Below are positions 33,401 through 44,345 of a DNA stretch of 64,000 bases, piece by piece. The DNA comes from Paraescarpia echinospica (taxonomy: Eukaryota > Annelida > Polychaeta > Sabellida > Siboglinidae). The notes under the pieces were generated by a model that searched no databases, was not told the origin of the DNA, and saw only the letters and a list, made by a program, of their open reading frames with translations. Within the stretch, counting starts at the first letter, position 1, and each line of letters begins with the position of its first letter. The stretch is taken from positions 77,674,291-77,738,290 of the forward strand of contig CM034531.1 of assembly GCA_020002185.1 (NCBI GenBank), given 5' to 3'. Position numbers and translations under genes: made by a program.

Positions 33401-36400
33401 AGATCTGAATGAGTATATTAGTTTGGTGTTTTCCAGAGAAGATATTAGTTCACTGCCAGTACCAGAGGCTAAGTTCAACGAACGGAATCAGACTATTTAG
33501 GACAGTTAATTGTAACCCCAGATATGGTAGCTAAGAAAATAAGGGCTATGAAGGATAACAAATCACCTGGAGTGGATTCCACCCAAACTACTATTGGAAA
33601 TTGGAGAACGATTTAGCATACCGCTTGCAACAGTTTTCAACGTGTCATTAGAAGAGGGAATGGTTCTTTTAGAATGGAAAGAAGCAAACATATATCGTTA
33701 TTTAAAAATGGTTCGAAAACCAAGTCAGAGAACTACAGACCAGTGAGTTTAACATCGGTGATTTGCAAATTATTAGAAAGACTAATTAATGTTCTTGTTA
33801 TACATAACTTGATAAACCCATCTCAACATAGGTTTCTAAAAGCGAGGTCATGCTTAACAAATAAGTTATGTTTTTGGAAGATATTACTAAGTGGATAAAC
33901 GATGGATCACCAATAGATATCATCTACTTATATTTTCAGAAAACTTTCGACAAAGTGTCACATCAGAGATTACTGCTTAAACTAAAGGCCCATGGCATAG
34001 GAAATGGTATAATTAACTGGATAGATAAATGGCTAATTGACAGAAGACAATGGGTAGTTGATGGGGAGGCTTCAAACTGGAAATCGGTATTGAGTGGGGT
34101 ACCACAGTGATCAGTACTGGGACCTATATTATCCTTAATATATATCAACGATTTGGACGATGATGTAACAAGCAAGGTGTTGAAATTTATAGATGATACA
34201 AAAGTGTTTAGAAGGATTAAACGTGATGGAGATGGACAGCATTTACAAAATCATCTTGACAGGTTAATCAAATTGTCTGAAAAGTGGCAAATGTTGTTTA
34301 ATTTTGGGAAATGTAAATGCCTTCACACGGGATATGGGATCGAAGATTTACAATGGGGGGTACTGTAGTAAGTACTACTGTAAAAGAAAAGGACTTAGGG
34401 TTAACCATTTGTGCTGATATGAAGGTTTCAGAGCAGTGTGGAATCGCACACAGGACTGTAAATGAATGGAACAGATTATCTGCTGATTGTGTGGGTGCTA
34501 GTAGCGTGAATATGTTTAAACATAAAATCGACACATACCTCGGAAGGGCGGGATACATGTAGATAAAAGGACTCTCGATAAGCCAAAGGGCTTCAATGTC
34601 CATCTAGACTTAATTTTTTGGGTGGCAATCTTGTTAAATCTTGTTAAACTACACCTTAGAATGTTGATCACCTGTCGTAGGTGTGGCTCGAGGGTAGGGT
34701 CCAGTAACATCCACTGCATGGAAGCGACACATGTCGCCAGCAGAGTGACGAAGATGGTCGGCACGCGCAGTAGAGAGCCGACCGTCAAGTCGTCGGCTTC
34801 TGTCGGCGACTCTGACGATGAGAACGGAGAAACACCACTCATGATATCTGATCAGTCGTACTCGCAAGACGCACTGTATCTTATTTCCTGTACATAGTCC
34901 GGTGTTACTTAGCAAAATGACGGGGTGGGTGGTGTTTTGAACCAATACGAAACACTATAGGTTGTCTGGACGTTAGCAAACACGCGATCCTACGCACCTT
35001 GACTGATTTGCTTCGGCAGGACGTAGACAGCCGTCGGCATGATGACGAGTAACAGCACGCCGACGGATACAAACGGCATCACGAAGCCGCCGACCTAGCG
35101 GACACAAACATGGCGTTTCCTGACTGGATTTATGTTTCGGGTTTCTTGAGAGACAAAACTTAATCAACATGTGGTTGTATTATTACTAAAACCTTCTTGC
35201 CTTTGTAAAACGAACACGTTATTATTATCATTCACTCATCAGGAGTACGTTTTCCAATAGTGCTATAGTTCAATGCAGGGCGTAAAATCAATCAAGTAGT
35301 AGGCCTATGTAAGAGCTTATTGTAAGCACACCTGTAATTAGATTTTCACTTTTTACACTAACTATAAAAATCATTGTGACTGGTTAAAATAAAAATCCAA
35401 CACATATATTGATGCCACTTTCCGTTCGATTTTTCGAAGTTTTCTAGATGTCAAACTGTACGTGCGTGCGTGCGTATGTAGTATGCGTGTGTGCGTGCGT
35501 GTGTTCCACAGTGACTACCTCGTAGATGAGTCCTCCTATGCCTGGTCCTACCATGAAGGACACTCCGCACGCTGTCTCTATTAGACCCTGAAAAACAAGC
35601 TCGGGTCATAATAACGACCACAAGTTTGGCATTCGTTTATTGCCAAAGAACACGATGTTTCCGAGTTTAAATCGTTTAGTCATACATACCCATACCTTAC
35701 GTTTTCTGTAGTGTCTACGGCTACAAATGAGCATCCTACTCGTACTGAAATTAGGTCACAGAAAACGCAACTGCTTTTTGCATGGCGATAGAAAAAGAAT
35801 GAAACGGCTAGGATGTTGTCGTAATGTGTAATCCGTCTAGATTCACATATGTCGCATTAACTATCCCAACTGCATGACCTTTCATATTATAAGCTTTTAG
35901 TTGAATCACCAGGGCGATATCACGGGCATACAGTGCTTACTTGTAGCTACACAGAGAATGGGTGAAGAATGGTTGACAACGAGAGCAAAAAGAGAGAAGA
36001 CGGCGAAGAGGAAGCTGAAAGAGCACGGATGAACAGCCACAGACAATTACAGAATATCTGGACATATGGAAATGTATTATCGACAACATGAAACGGACTG
36101 ATCGGTCGGTGTGGTCCCCCGCGGGTCCCATCCTTTTCGCCCGATCTGACCAGACCAGACCCCCCCCCCGTCTGCAGTTTATACACTACGCCGACTGCGT
36201 TATACTCTAAGCCGGCTTGACGTCATAATCATGTAAACTTCAAAACTTTTGAATACTTCAGACTGACACCGACTAGTACCGACGTAGTCGAAACGTTTTA
36301 TTTAAAGTTTACGTAATTATGACGTCACTCCAGCTAGAGCAATAGGTGTCAGTCAATATAGTATATATATATACACTATATATATATATGCAGTCGGAGG

Positions 36401-37205
36401 GAGTCTGATGTGGTCTGGTTTGATCTGGTTGGGTCGGAGTGTCAGTGTATCCCGACCTGAAAGCGTGCGGCCGAACTTACGAAGACGACGGCTTGGTTCT
36501 CGGAGAACGTCTCCGCCGCGATGGCGAAGTAGGCCGTGTTGATGGCGGCACAGGCGACGGCCAGGACGATCCGCGTGAGGAGACAACACGACAGGAAGAC
36601 GGGGCTGCCGTCAGTCATGGGGATGTAGTGCAGCAGACTGGGGCAATGCGCCGGGCACAGACGTTACTGTCACACTCATAGCATGATTCAAACGTACAAC
36701 GAATGATGTTTGTTATTGTACCATGATTTGTTTCGATCCCTGGGAATAATTATAATTGTTATTATTACTCTAATATTATACTACTAATAATAATAAATAC
36801 ATTAATGCATCTGTGTTAAGTGTATCATTTGGTTTGGGAAGAAATTAAAACAGTAGCTGTGCTGGTTGGTGGGCAAGGATACGACACGATATATTGCATT
36901 TGAATTGCTTATTGTTCTTATATTTATAGCTTATGCAAATTAAAAAATGTCCCAACTTATATTAAGCGTATTATTTACACGGCAATTCAGCCTCTGTTCA
37001 TTTCGAAGATATTGCTATCAACAATTTTGCCAATACGTCTACTTTAGCCGCGTAGATAACATTAGTTCATGGTCGGTCAAGCCACTCTGTGATGACACGA
37101 CTCACCCGAACACAATGGTCGAAATCCCGACAACAAACTGTCCGGCCAACGCCAACCAACGCACGCCAACAGACGGCATCTAGGAGAAAGACAGCCAGTC
37201 AAGGG

Positions 37206-37236
<31 letters not shown>

Positions 37237-39665
37237 TTGTGTGTGTGTGAATGCGTGTGTGCGTGAGTCACATATACGTTTGCGCTCGTGCTTGATTGTA
37301 TATAGGTCGCATTCGTCGTTACATCAAAATGACGTTGATCAAAATGACGACTTTTTCCATATCAAAATGATTATCTAGAGTTTAGGATCAACAGTATAGA
37401 AATGTTACTGGTATACCACAGAGGAGACCAGGTGAATGGGGAAATGGGAAGATATGTCTACCGGTAGTTAGAGGATGACACGGTGAGATGGGTGAGGATT
37501 GTAGGGCGGGCGGGCGGGCGGGCGGGCGGGCGGGCGGGCGGGCGGGCAGACAGACAATCTGACGGGCAGGTGCAAGGAACGTTACAGATAAGTCAAACTG
37601 CAGTACAAATCCACAAAATGCAACATAATAAGTCAAACTTGACGCCATCTCCCGCAGTAAGAGATGCCGGTGTGACTTACGATCTTGCCGAAGACGGGCG
37701 ATGCGACACAGAGTGTGAGACAGAACATGCCGAACACCAGCCCCGTCTCGGTAGCCGTCAGTCCCCGCCGAGTCGCCTGACGCAGACACACAACTTCATT
37801 ACAACTCCAGTGAGGACATCCAATATGGCGACGCATTTTTAGTGTTTAGGATCGTGTAACTTATCTAACATAACTATTTTGGCTTCCAATACTTCTTTCG
37901 TTTCATGCATAACTTTAAAAATGAGTTCGATTGACCAAATCAAACGGAAGGCACCAATTATTGTGGATTATATAATGTTATTGTAGTTATGCCTAATTTT
38001 GATTCACCGTAACCTTCGAAATTGTTTTTGTTCTTTACGTTTTCTATATTTACATGATCACGTGTTTGTGTAAAAATTATCTTGTTGTCAATGTCAATCC
38101 ATATATTAATACGCTATTTTTAAGAGTATTGTAAGGGCATTTTCTCCGAGACGCCGAGACCCACTCGCCCCTTCTTAAGTTAATTCGCTTCCATGGATTA
38201 TTGGCATCTGATTTACCAACTGGAGATATTTTGACACAACAATAGTTAATAAGCGTTGCTTACTTACTTGTTTTATATGCTAAGCATTTCTACACGGCCT
38301 TAAAACCTGAGAGAATTGAGTGGTGATACATTTTCAATCCCCAGATGGCGCCTCCGCAATGGCAATAATTGATGACTTTGGTTTGTATTTCCACGGGTGG
38401 GTATAAGCTAGTAATTTGTGATTTGTCGTTGGGACACAAATGTTTCCTGTTGCTGTGATGATTCCCTTGTATATCGTACCTCCTCCGGGAAGAATGGGGC
38501 GGGAATCGACTGTGACATTTGGGCGACGAGTTGATTGAGGATAATCACTGCGAGGACCTTCTTCTGTCGTCTGCTCGCGTCCAGCAGGCCGGGTTTCTGC
38601 GCGGGAAACCACAATGAGGCATGCTGGGTAAATTGTAAAATTTATAGATCCGTGAAAACAAGGTAATTTTGATTCGCTACATCAAAACAAATAAGTAGAA
38701 TTACATAATAATGTAAGGTTGTCGAAAAAGTAAAAGTTCGCATAGTGCCAAAATAGGTTAAACATGATAACGCAAGTTAAACGCTAATAGCAATTGCGGA
38801 TCGTAAAATTCGAATTTGAATACAACTTAACTATCAGTTGGCCGTGGTGACGAATGGCGTTGGTGCTATAACAATCTGAACACGCCTTATGTTTTGTTGA
38901 TGTCACCTATATATTTAATTATTAAATATGTGTTTATGAATTAGAATTAACACACCAATAAGTATTCCAGTAACTACTAGTTGTACAGTTGCGATATTGT
39001 CTCATATAGTCGAACTCGCTAGCCTATATCTATAGTAGAGTTCAGAGTTATAAGATGCTGATCGGGGCGGTTAAAACCAGGTTAAACTAGATTTAAGCTG
39101 CTTTGAACGATACAGTGGTCAACACCCGTTCACAACACAATTTTAAATGCCTACCTATATCATGCAATTGTACAAAGCCCGACATAGACATAGAGTCTAA
39201 TCACTACTCAAATAAATATCCAATATTCATCCTGTAGGCCTGCTGGAGGGCGTAAGTATAATTTTTTAAATTATTATCGTAGCATATTGTTATATTTTCT
39301 TAGTTGTTTCTCCTTGTTGTAAATGTGTGAATACGTATTATTGCGACTACCTGAATTTGATCGCATACACCCTCCTAAAATGGTCAAAACAGGTGTCACG
39401 CTATTTTAGAGGCCCTACCCATCACAAAATCTATGGCAGAATTCCACACACCATAATCCACAACAAAAACATGTACAGCCTAGCATTCGATCACAAGTAC
39501 CGCTTTTTTCATGGGAATATATATAACGAGATTTTGAGTGGTAATAAATTACGTCACTTCTGTGTCACAAACCTTCCTTGGCGTCTCTCGCTTCGCGTCA
39601 TCTGCCTTCTCGCGGTCGATGTCTTCACGACAGCCGCCACTCGGGGTATCGTCACAGCTGACCAT
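27435..39665 (-). CDS. SLC18B1: SLC18B1-like vesicular (polyamine) transporter, 14 exons, 490 aa
   Basis: Coding exons on the minus strand: 39665-39573, 38596-38480, 37776-37681, 37179-37106, 36637-36481, 35587-35519, 35094-34998, 34847-34672, 31493-31395, 30815-30721, 30325-30230, 29615-29529, 28949-28856, 27557-27435. All introns are GT/AG and every phase joins, giving one 490-codon frame; human SLC18B1 has about 456 residues. It is a major facilitator with about 12 membrane helices: an acidic, charged N-terminus (1-31), PFFPEE after helix 1 (65-70), G-L-V-F-G in helix 2, the loop with P-G-I-G-G-L-I-Y-E (exon 6), LLDPTLEPHL (exon 8), Y-A-I-S-S-P-I-C-G (exon 9), I-V-P-T-Y (exon 11), and a cytosolic tail ending E-R-Q-P-L-L. 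That last motif resembles a dileucine sorting signal. The family is known as a vesicular polyamine transporter driven by the proton gradient; substrate here is inferred from homology. Intron 8 holds a LINE. Confidence 0.93.
28095..28330 (+). repeat. dispersed repeat, copy B (pairs with 24,400)
   Basis: Same blocks as copy A, here with TATAAATATAAGCGGGAGCA and TATCAACGGGTCCAACT. It lies in the last intron of the SLC18B1-like gene, on the strand opposite to the gene. Confidence 0.6.
31940..34650 (+). mobile_element. CR1/Jockey-type LINE inside SLC18B1 intron 8, internally deleted
   Basis: Endonuclease sequence starts near 31,945 (V-A-N-L-C-S-Y-A-R, I-I-G-I-T-E-S-W, G-R-R-G-G-G-V-I-L-Y-I). It is interrupted by a mariner-derived MITE at 32,219-32,464 and resumes with G-L-V-Y-R-S-P-N and I-M-G-D-F-N. 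Reverse transcriptase follows: N-Y-R-P-V-S-L-T, F-D-K-V-S-H, S-G-V-P-Q, F-I-D-D-T-K (Y/FADD altered to FIDD). Near 34,440-34,450 the frame jumps from the palm/thumb region to R-T-V-N-E-W-N-R-L-S, so several hundred bases of the C-terminal region are missing. It ends N-M-F-K-H-K-I-D-T-Y-L stop, then the tail repeat TCTTGTTAAATCTTGTTAAA. Many stops and frameshifts are present: a dead copy opposite in strand to its host gene. Confidence 0.85.
32219..32464 (-). mobile_element. mariner-derived MITE (246 bp) nested in the LINE
   Basis: It is flanked by TA dinucleotides (32,217-32,218 and 32,465-32,466), with inverted ends GACTGGTCGGA. The minus strand encodes the start of a mariner-type transposase (M-A-T-R-L-E-Q-W-S-K-E-E-I-R then R-F-L-N-A-K-N-V-S), after which the frame passes into non-coding end sequence. 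This is an internal-deletion derivative. It splits the LINE endonuclease frame, which dates it as younger than the LINE. Confidence 0.85.
34672..34847 (-). CDS. SLC18B1: exon 8 of the SLC18B1-like gene (donor next to a LINE end)
   Basis: The 176-bp exon runs from acceptor CTGATCAG (just above 34,847) to donor CGACAG|GTGATC. It encodes a serine-rich cytosolic loop (S-P-F-S-S-S-E-S-P-T) and a membrane segment ending L-L-D-P-T-L-E-P. The adjoining LINE ends near 34,650, leaving only about 20 bp of original intron next to this donor. The donor itself (GTGATC) is weaker than the others in the gene. Confidence 0.9.
35461..35505. repeat. (TGCG)n microsatellite, intronic
   Basis: TGCG and GTGTGCG units lie just outside exon 6 of the SLC18B1-like gene, 14 bp or so from its donor. 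Confidence 0.85.
36210..36343. mobile_element. short foldback element with CRE-like arms
   Basis: TGACGTCATAATCATGTAAA at 36,219 is mirrored by TTTACGTAATTATGACGTCA near 36,308-36,327, with further partial pairing outward (CTCTAAGCCGG against its mirror). About 130 bp in total, intronic, no coding content. It has the form of a MITE. Confidence 0.55.
36359..36391. repeat. (TA)n microsatellite
   Basis: Two TA runs separated by CACTA lie in intron 5 of the SLC18B1-like gene. Confidence 0.9.
37203..37262. repeat. (GTGC)n/(GT)n microsatellite
   Basis: About seven GTGC units are followed by a GT-rich stretch, just upstream (in transcript order) of exon 4. Confidence 0.9.
37505..37551. repeat. (GGGC)n tract with quadruplex potential
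   Basis: About eleven GGGC units are uninterrupted on the plus strand, in SLC18B1 intron 3. Runs of three guanines separated by one base fit the G-quadruplex pattern. The transcript strand is C-rich. Confidence 0.9.
38597..39572. other. intron 1 of the SLC18B1-like gene, nothing else seen
   Basis: AT-rich intron between exons 1 and 2. No mobile element or RNA was recognised. Confidence 0.6.
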
Positions 39666-39724
39666 TACAACGCGCGTTCTTCTGCAACTCTACAAGTCCA
39701 ACAGGAAATATGTGCTGCGTCACG

Positions 39725-39734
39725 TTTATATAAG
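39725..39734 (-). promoter_or_regulatory. TATA box of the SLC18B1-like gene
   Basis: CTTATATAAA on the minus strand lies about 60 nt upstream of the ATG at 39,665. Transcription would start roughly 25-30 nt downstream, near 39,700, giving a very short 5' UTR. Confidence 0.6.
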
Positions 39735-39839
39735 GGCGCATCACCGGATGTCAACCAAGAAGATTCGCGACTGTTGTCGACAGGCATCTGGTTTCACATA
39801 GGCAGCTAGTTGCATTTTTGGGACGTCAACAAAACCGGT

Positions 39840-40137
39840 TCTGGCCGATCGCGAGGCGGTTAAGACCGAAAGTTTCAGTAGTCGTTCGTATTTTTTCACA
39901 TAAATATTGTTCACTGGCTAGAGTGAGTATAGTTTAATAGAATGACTAACCTGGAAAAACTGATGTTTTATAATTGCAATAACACATATCACAAACAGCA
40001 GAGACACTGTACCAAAGTGTGAGATTATTTACGTTGAAGATATAAATGGAAACAACAAATGTTTAATCATCATAGCCACACAACTTAACTGCCAGTAACT
40101 ATTTGCAGAACGAACGTATGCTTATTAGAACATTCAG

Positions 40138-40175
<38 letters not shown>

Positions 40176-41490
40176 TAATTATATATATATTATCTAATTA
40201 TATATATATATTCTATATATATTATTTGTGTGTGTGCGTGATTGTGTGTGTGTGCGTGCGTGTGTGAGGGCATAAGATCTCAAATTTGTTAAATAGGCTA
40301 CCATGTAAATATATAAACATGATCGCAGATATAACTCGCATTTCATATGGTTCTAGTTATTAAGATACACACGAAGCATTCCTGTATTTGCCACATGTTA
40401 CATATTTAATTCCTACGTGATGTAAATGTAAACAACATACGTATTCGACCTAATGACTTAACTGTGTCTAGAAGAACTGTCCAAACCGGTTGTAGTCGGA
40501 TGCCTAGAGACACGATGTCCTAATGTCCCCGTGAACGTCTGCGGTGATGACTCAGTGGCATTATTTACACTAGACTCCCTACAAAAGTGACACGACGAAA
40601 TTTGCGGCAAACCAACGTCGATCTCTGAGTGTGAATAACCCGACAGCCGGCTAGCTTTAACAGCAAGACCAAGGCTGTCAACATTGGCCTACAGGCGTTT
40701 GCTGCCTTGTTGTTGACGTCAACCGAGAAATCGTGGAAGATGTTATGCAACCTTTACATCGATGTGTAGCCGTCACGGTTGAGTTGCCTGTAGTTGTGCG
40801 ACGAAACACTTGCTTTGCAGTGGCATCTTGTTCCCGATTGGAAGTTGATGATACGTGCACCGGGTGTGTTCCTTCTAGCGAATGTCTGATTCCAGTAAAA
40901 AGTGATCACACCATTAACAAGGTTTAAAATTTGTCTAATGTATAGCTACAACTAGAATCGCAGCGACAAGTAGTGTAACCAGTGATGCTTGACCACAAGT
41001 CGTTCATTTACCCTGCCAGTCATGTTATGAATTCGTCAAAACTAACTTACACTCACCCATGGAGCAACAAAACATTTTAACAACTTCAACAACATCAAAA
41101 TTAGTAAAATAATGTGGTCTAATCAAATCAATTATAGCATTATATGTATTATTAAAAATTGAAACTTGCATAAATTTTACAATTTGGTATGTTCATAATT
41201 ATTATTACAATGATCATAATGCCAACATATTTGGGAGACCAAAACTTGGCCAGAAGAGTGGACGAAATCGCGTATTACACGCTGCTGTAAGAACTTCACA
41301 ACAATAAATTTGATCAGTCATCCTAGCAGAATAATGCTAAGAATCATACTCAACCTACTCAAAGACAAAAAGGTGAAGAACTGCCATAAATAGAACAAAC
41401 AGACTTCCTACCAAAAGCAACCACATCCGAACAAAGCTTCAGTTCTTACATAAGATTCTTAATAGAGAAGCATGTTGATCACCATTAATT
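39840..41490. other. intergenic, no gene supported
   Basis: It holds a (TA)n/(TG)n compound microsatellite at 40,142-40,263 and some short ORFs of about 60 codons on both strands around 40,565-40,927. None shows a recognised domain. Confidence 0.5.
40142..40263. repeat. (TA)n with (TG)n compound microsatellite
   Basis: TA runs broken by short non-repeat spacers are followed by TGTG/TGCG units. Confidence 0.9.
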
Positions 41491-41690
41491 AATGTCTATA
41501 TCACAATTTCATGGACTTCACAAAAGCATTTATATGCTACTTTTAAATCAATTTTTTACCTTTCTATTTAATATGTTTTAGGACCCTTAATGTATTTTTA
41601 GTTCTACCCTACGATTGTCAGCGCCTTTGAGCAGATTTGTTATCCTGACACACGGCGCTCTATAAATGCTTTATAATAATAATAAATAAC
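41490..41690 (+). mobile_element. 3' end of an L2-type LINE or derived SINE
   Basis: It contains CAGCGCCTTTGAGCAG and CGGCGCTCTATAAATGC, followed by TTTATAATAATAATAAA. This is the same tail logic as the SINE family at 16-339. Upstream body is not recognisable. Confidence 0.6.
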
Positions 41691-42450
41691 GTGGCACAAA
41701 AGACTCTGGCGAGTACTAAGATGCTATAACGTTGACGAAGATCTGATGACATTATTCGGGTCGCTACATGCACCACCAACGAACCCAGTGCTACATCAAG
41801 GTGAAATTGGGCAATCGTTTCAGTTGGTGTACGCCAAGAATGCCTTCAGTCGTCATTGCTCTTCAACGAATATCTTGAAAATATCATGCAAGAAGCATTA
41901 CACAACCTCGACGGTACACTATCGATAAACGGCAGAGAGATCAGCAACCTCCGGATCGCTGACGGCATCGGTCTAATCGCTGGAACAGAAGAGGAGCTAC
42001 AAGAACTTGCATCAACACTGGACAAAAACTGCGCGTGCTTACAGAGTGGAAATGAGCTCAGGGAAGAGGATCCTTACCAACAGCAGAATAACACCAAGAA
42101 CTGCTACATTGATTAATGGAGAACGCCTTGAAGAAGTAACATCATTCAAGTACCTTGGGTCGATCATCACCTTTGATGGTGACCCCACCGAGGAAATACG
42201 CACACGGATAAATCTGGCAACATCAGCGATAGGAAGATTCAAGAAAACAATCACCATTGAGTAGTAACAACATAAAAACTACAATAAAGATAAGACAACA
42301 AAAGCCTGGTTATATCAGTACTGAAATGCGGATGCGAAAGCTGGAACCAGAAAGTCGTGAACAAAAGAAGAATAGCCGCACTTCAAATTATTTTTTTCAG
42401 AAAGATTGTGAACAGCAGAGGCCATAAAACAATTACATAACGCAAGCAAT
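41691..42450 (+). mobile_element. non-LTR reverse-transcriptase fragment, several frameshifts
   Basis: Frames in order read L-H-Q-G-E-I-G (about 41,790), N-E-Y-L-E-N-I-M-Q-E-A-L-H-N (41,862), G-R-E-I-S-N-L-R-I-A-D-G-I where the active site F-A-D-D has become I-A-D-G, E-E-V-T-S-F-K-Y-L-G-S-I-I-T (42,135), and I-N-L-A-T-S-A-I-G-R-F-K-K. The pattern is of LINEs that end in an R-W-R-F-V-A-A-L type tail; a 3' stub of that kind is at 57,005. Clade uncertain (RTE-like is a guess). It is a dead copy. Confidence 0.75.
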
Positions 42451-42535
42451 CACTGAAGCCGGAGGGCCTCAAGAACCGCTTTTAACCATAATGAAACACG
42501 GAAAACTGCAATGTTTCTGCTATACAACTACAACC

Positions 42536-42566
42536 CTCTGCCTTTCTCTGTCTCTCTGTCTCTCTG

Positions 42567-42622
<56 letters not shown>

Positions 42623-42660
42623 TCTCTCTCTCTCTCCCCTATGTCTCTATCTCTCTGCTC
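42536..42660. repeat. (TC)n microsatellite
   Basis: CTCTGTCTCT then a long TC run, about 110 bp. Ser/Leu repeat ORFs across it are artefacts. Confidence 0.95.
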
Positions 42661-43093
42661 CCATCTCTGTCTCGCTGTATAAACTGTCAAATTAGAAGAT
42701 AATCAAGAGTGGTTTCTGTCTACAAAACGGAAGAAGTGGTAAACGGACTGACAGAACACCCCGGAAAACAACCAGTGTCGATGCATTTGTTTCGCATAAC
42801 TTATTTTTAAGCAGAATAAATACTATCAGTACGAACGTTCATATCAAACACTCTAATATGTTATTACACTTTCAGCAGTCTATTTCAATGTCGTTTGAAG
42901 AAGTTTTTATCACGGCGATTTAATTGCTACAACAGCGACTCTCCTATGTACACTTTGCACAGTGCACACGCAAGCAGACATCGTCCACAAATAAACAACG
43001 CCATCAATTACTAACTGACAACTTCCATCATCATTTTAATAACAACTTTAATATCAACTTGCCACTTAATGCGCTTTGCATGTTGGATGTTTA

Positions 43094-43230
43094 GGGGGTT
43101 ATTCATAAAGTATGTCACATTTGGGTTGGGGATCTTGATTGATTGATCGTTGCAGATACCAATAGGCCTACTGGCTTGATGGCAATAAAAATGGCGTCTC
43201 TGGGTAAGCAGTAATCGCTGCGCTACCTGA
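43094..43230 (+). repeat. dispersed repeat with GGGGGTTATTCATAAAGTATG start, copy 1
   Basis: It aligns with 45,668-45,785 over about 120-140 bp: GGGGGTTAT, AAAGTATGTCACATTTGGG, GGGGATC, and a shared end GGGTAAGCA..CGTTGCGCTAC-like. The start resembles MITE termini, but no matching inverted end was found. Confidence 0.55.
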
Positions 43231-44214
43231 CGGTTTTTTAATGTTTGCTCATCGAGCTGTCGATATCAGACTGACAGATTGTTTTACAGGATTAGCCAAT
43301 TTTGGGTAGAAATAACATTACGTACTCTATGGATGGTCGATCCCTTACAATTCTATTTTCTGTGAGCGCGCCAATAGGTTCTTCGTCTTATAGACATGGC
43401 CGCGTGCCAGGTGTAACGTGGCCATAATCGCAGACAGTTCATCTAGACCAGTTCATAGATTTATCAATTCGACGTTATTTTGGCAAAAAACGAAGTTACG
43501 CATGTGCAGTTAAACGCGTATAGTACAACTGAACGACTCGTCACTCTTGTAAGATGTCTGATTTAGTAGTTGGCATATTGGATGGATCTGGCAAATTGTT
43601 CAAGTATTCATTAGAAATGGATTGGATCTGGTCACGGTGTGAATGTATATCTAGGGAGGTGGATGTGTGCCATGTGAACAAAATGATAGACAGACAATAT
43701 TCAATTGTCAACTGTGGAAGGGGACACTGTCGCGGATGCCAAAAGAAGGTTAATCATTTATACCGTTTACACCTCTCTGTCTCGCATAAAACAACTGTTC
43801 CCAAATGTCATACAACATATCTTATAATTTCTTTATATTTATAAAATCCTACATTTTTATATAAATAAATAAAAATTCAAAAACATTCATGACATTTGAG
43901 GAAACATTTGTACGACGTTTTTTAAAGACTATGTGAAATGAATTTTTAATTTATTTGAAACTTCGCATACATAATGCTCTTGTCAATTAATGTGCCAAAT
44001 ATGAAGTCTGCTCACTGCGAACTCGTGTCACTAAGCCCGCTCAAACGTGTTCATTTGTGTATCTGGATCAAAGCAACCAGCCCTTCAGATGCTGCTGACG
44101 TCACAAGAGGAAGGGCCGCTGAGCACGCCCTATCCTTTAGCATGGCGAGCGGCGGTGCGGCTTGTTGTTTCAGACTGTACATGAAATTGCAATTGCGAAT
44201 TAATTTTTTTTACA

Positions 44215-44345
44215 TCACCATAATAATAATCTTTATTTTATAGAGCGCCATATCCATAACGTTTATAGCGTTTTACATAATACTAATACATAAATAGTAG
44301 ACATAAAACAAATTTAGAATAAATAAATTAAGATAATAGTGCTGT
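44215..44345 (-). mobile_element. L2-type LINE/SINE 3' tail fragment
   Basis: On the minus strand GCGCTATAAACG and GGCGCTCTATAAAATAAAGA are followed by (TTA)n. It is the mirror orientation of the tail at 41,490-41,690. Confidence 0.5.

Noticed and set aside
37388..37842. 133- and 119-codon ORFs across the (GGGC)n tract
   Set aside because: They read through the microsatellite and the antisense of SLC18B1 exon 3.
39327..39809. 160-codon plus-strand ORF and an overlapping 87-codon ORF
   Set aside because: They overlap exon 1, the TATA box and 5' flank of the minus-strand SLC18B1-like gene; composition is not protein-like and no family is recognised.
40565..40927. Three overlapping 60-64-codon ORFs on both strands
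   Set aside because: No domain was recognised; short overlapping ORFs are expected by chance in this GC-balanced stretch.
43554..43844. 96-codon plus-strand ORF
   Set aside because: It has an ATG and some cysteines, but no recognised domain, signal peptide or splice context; left as unproven.
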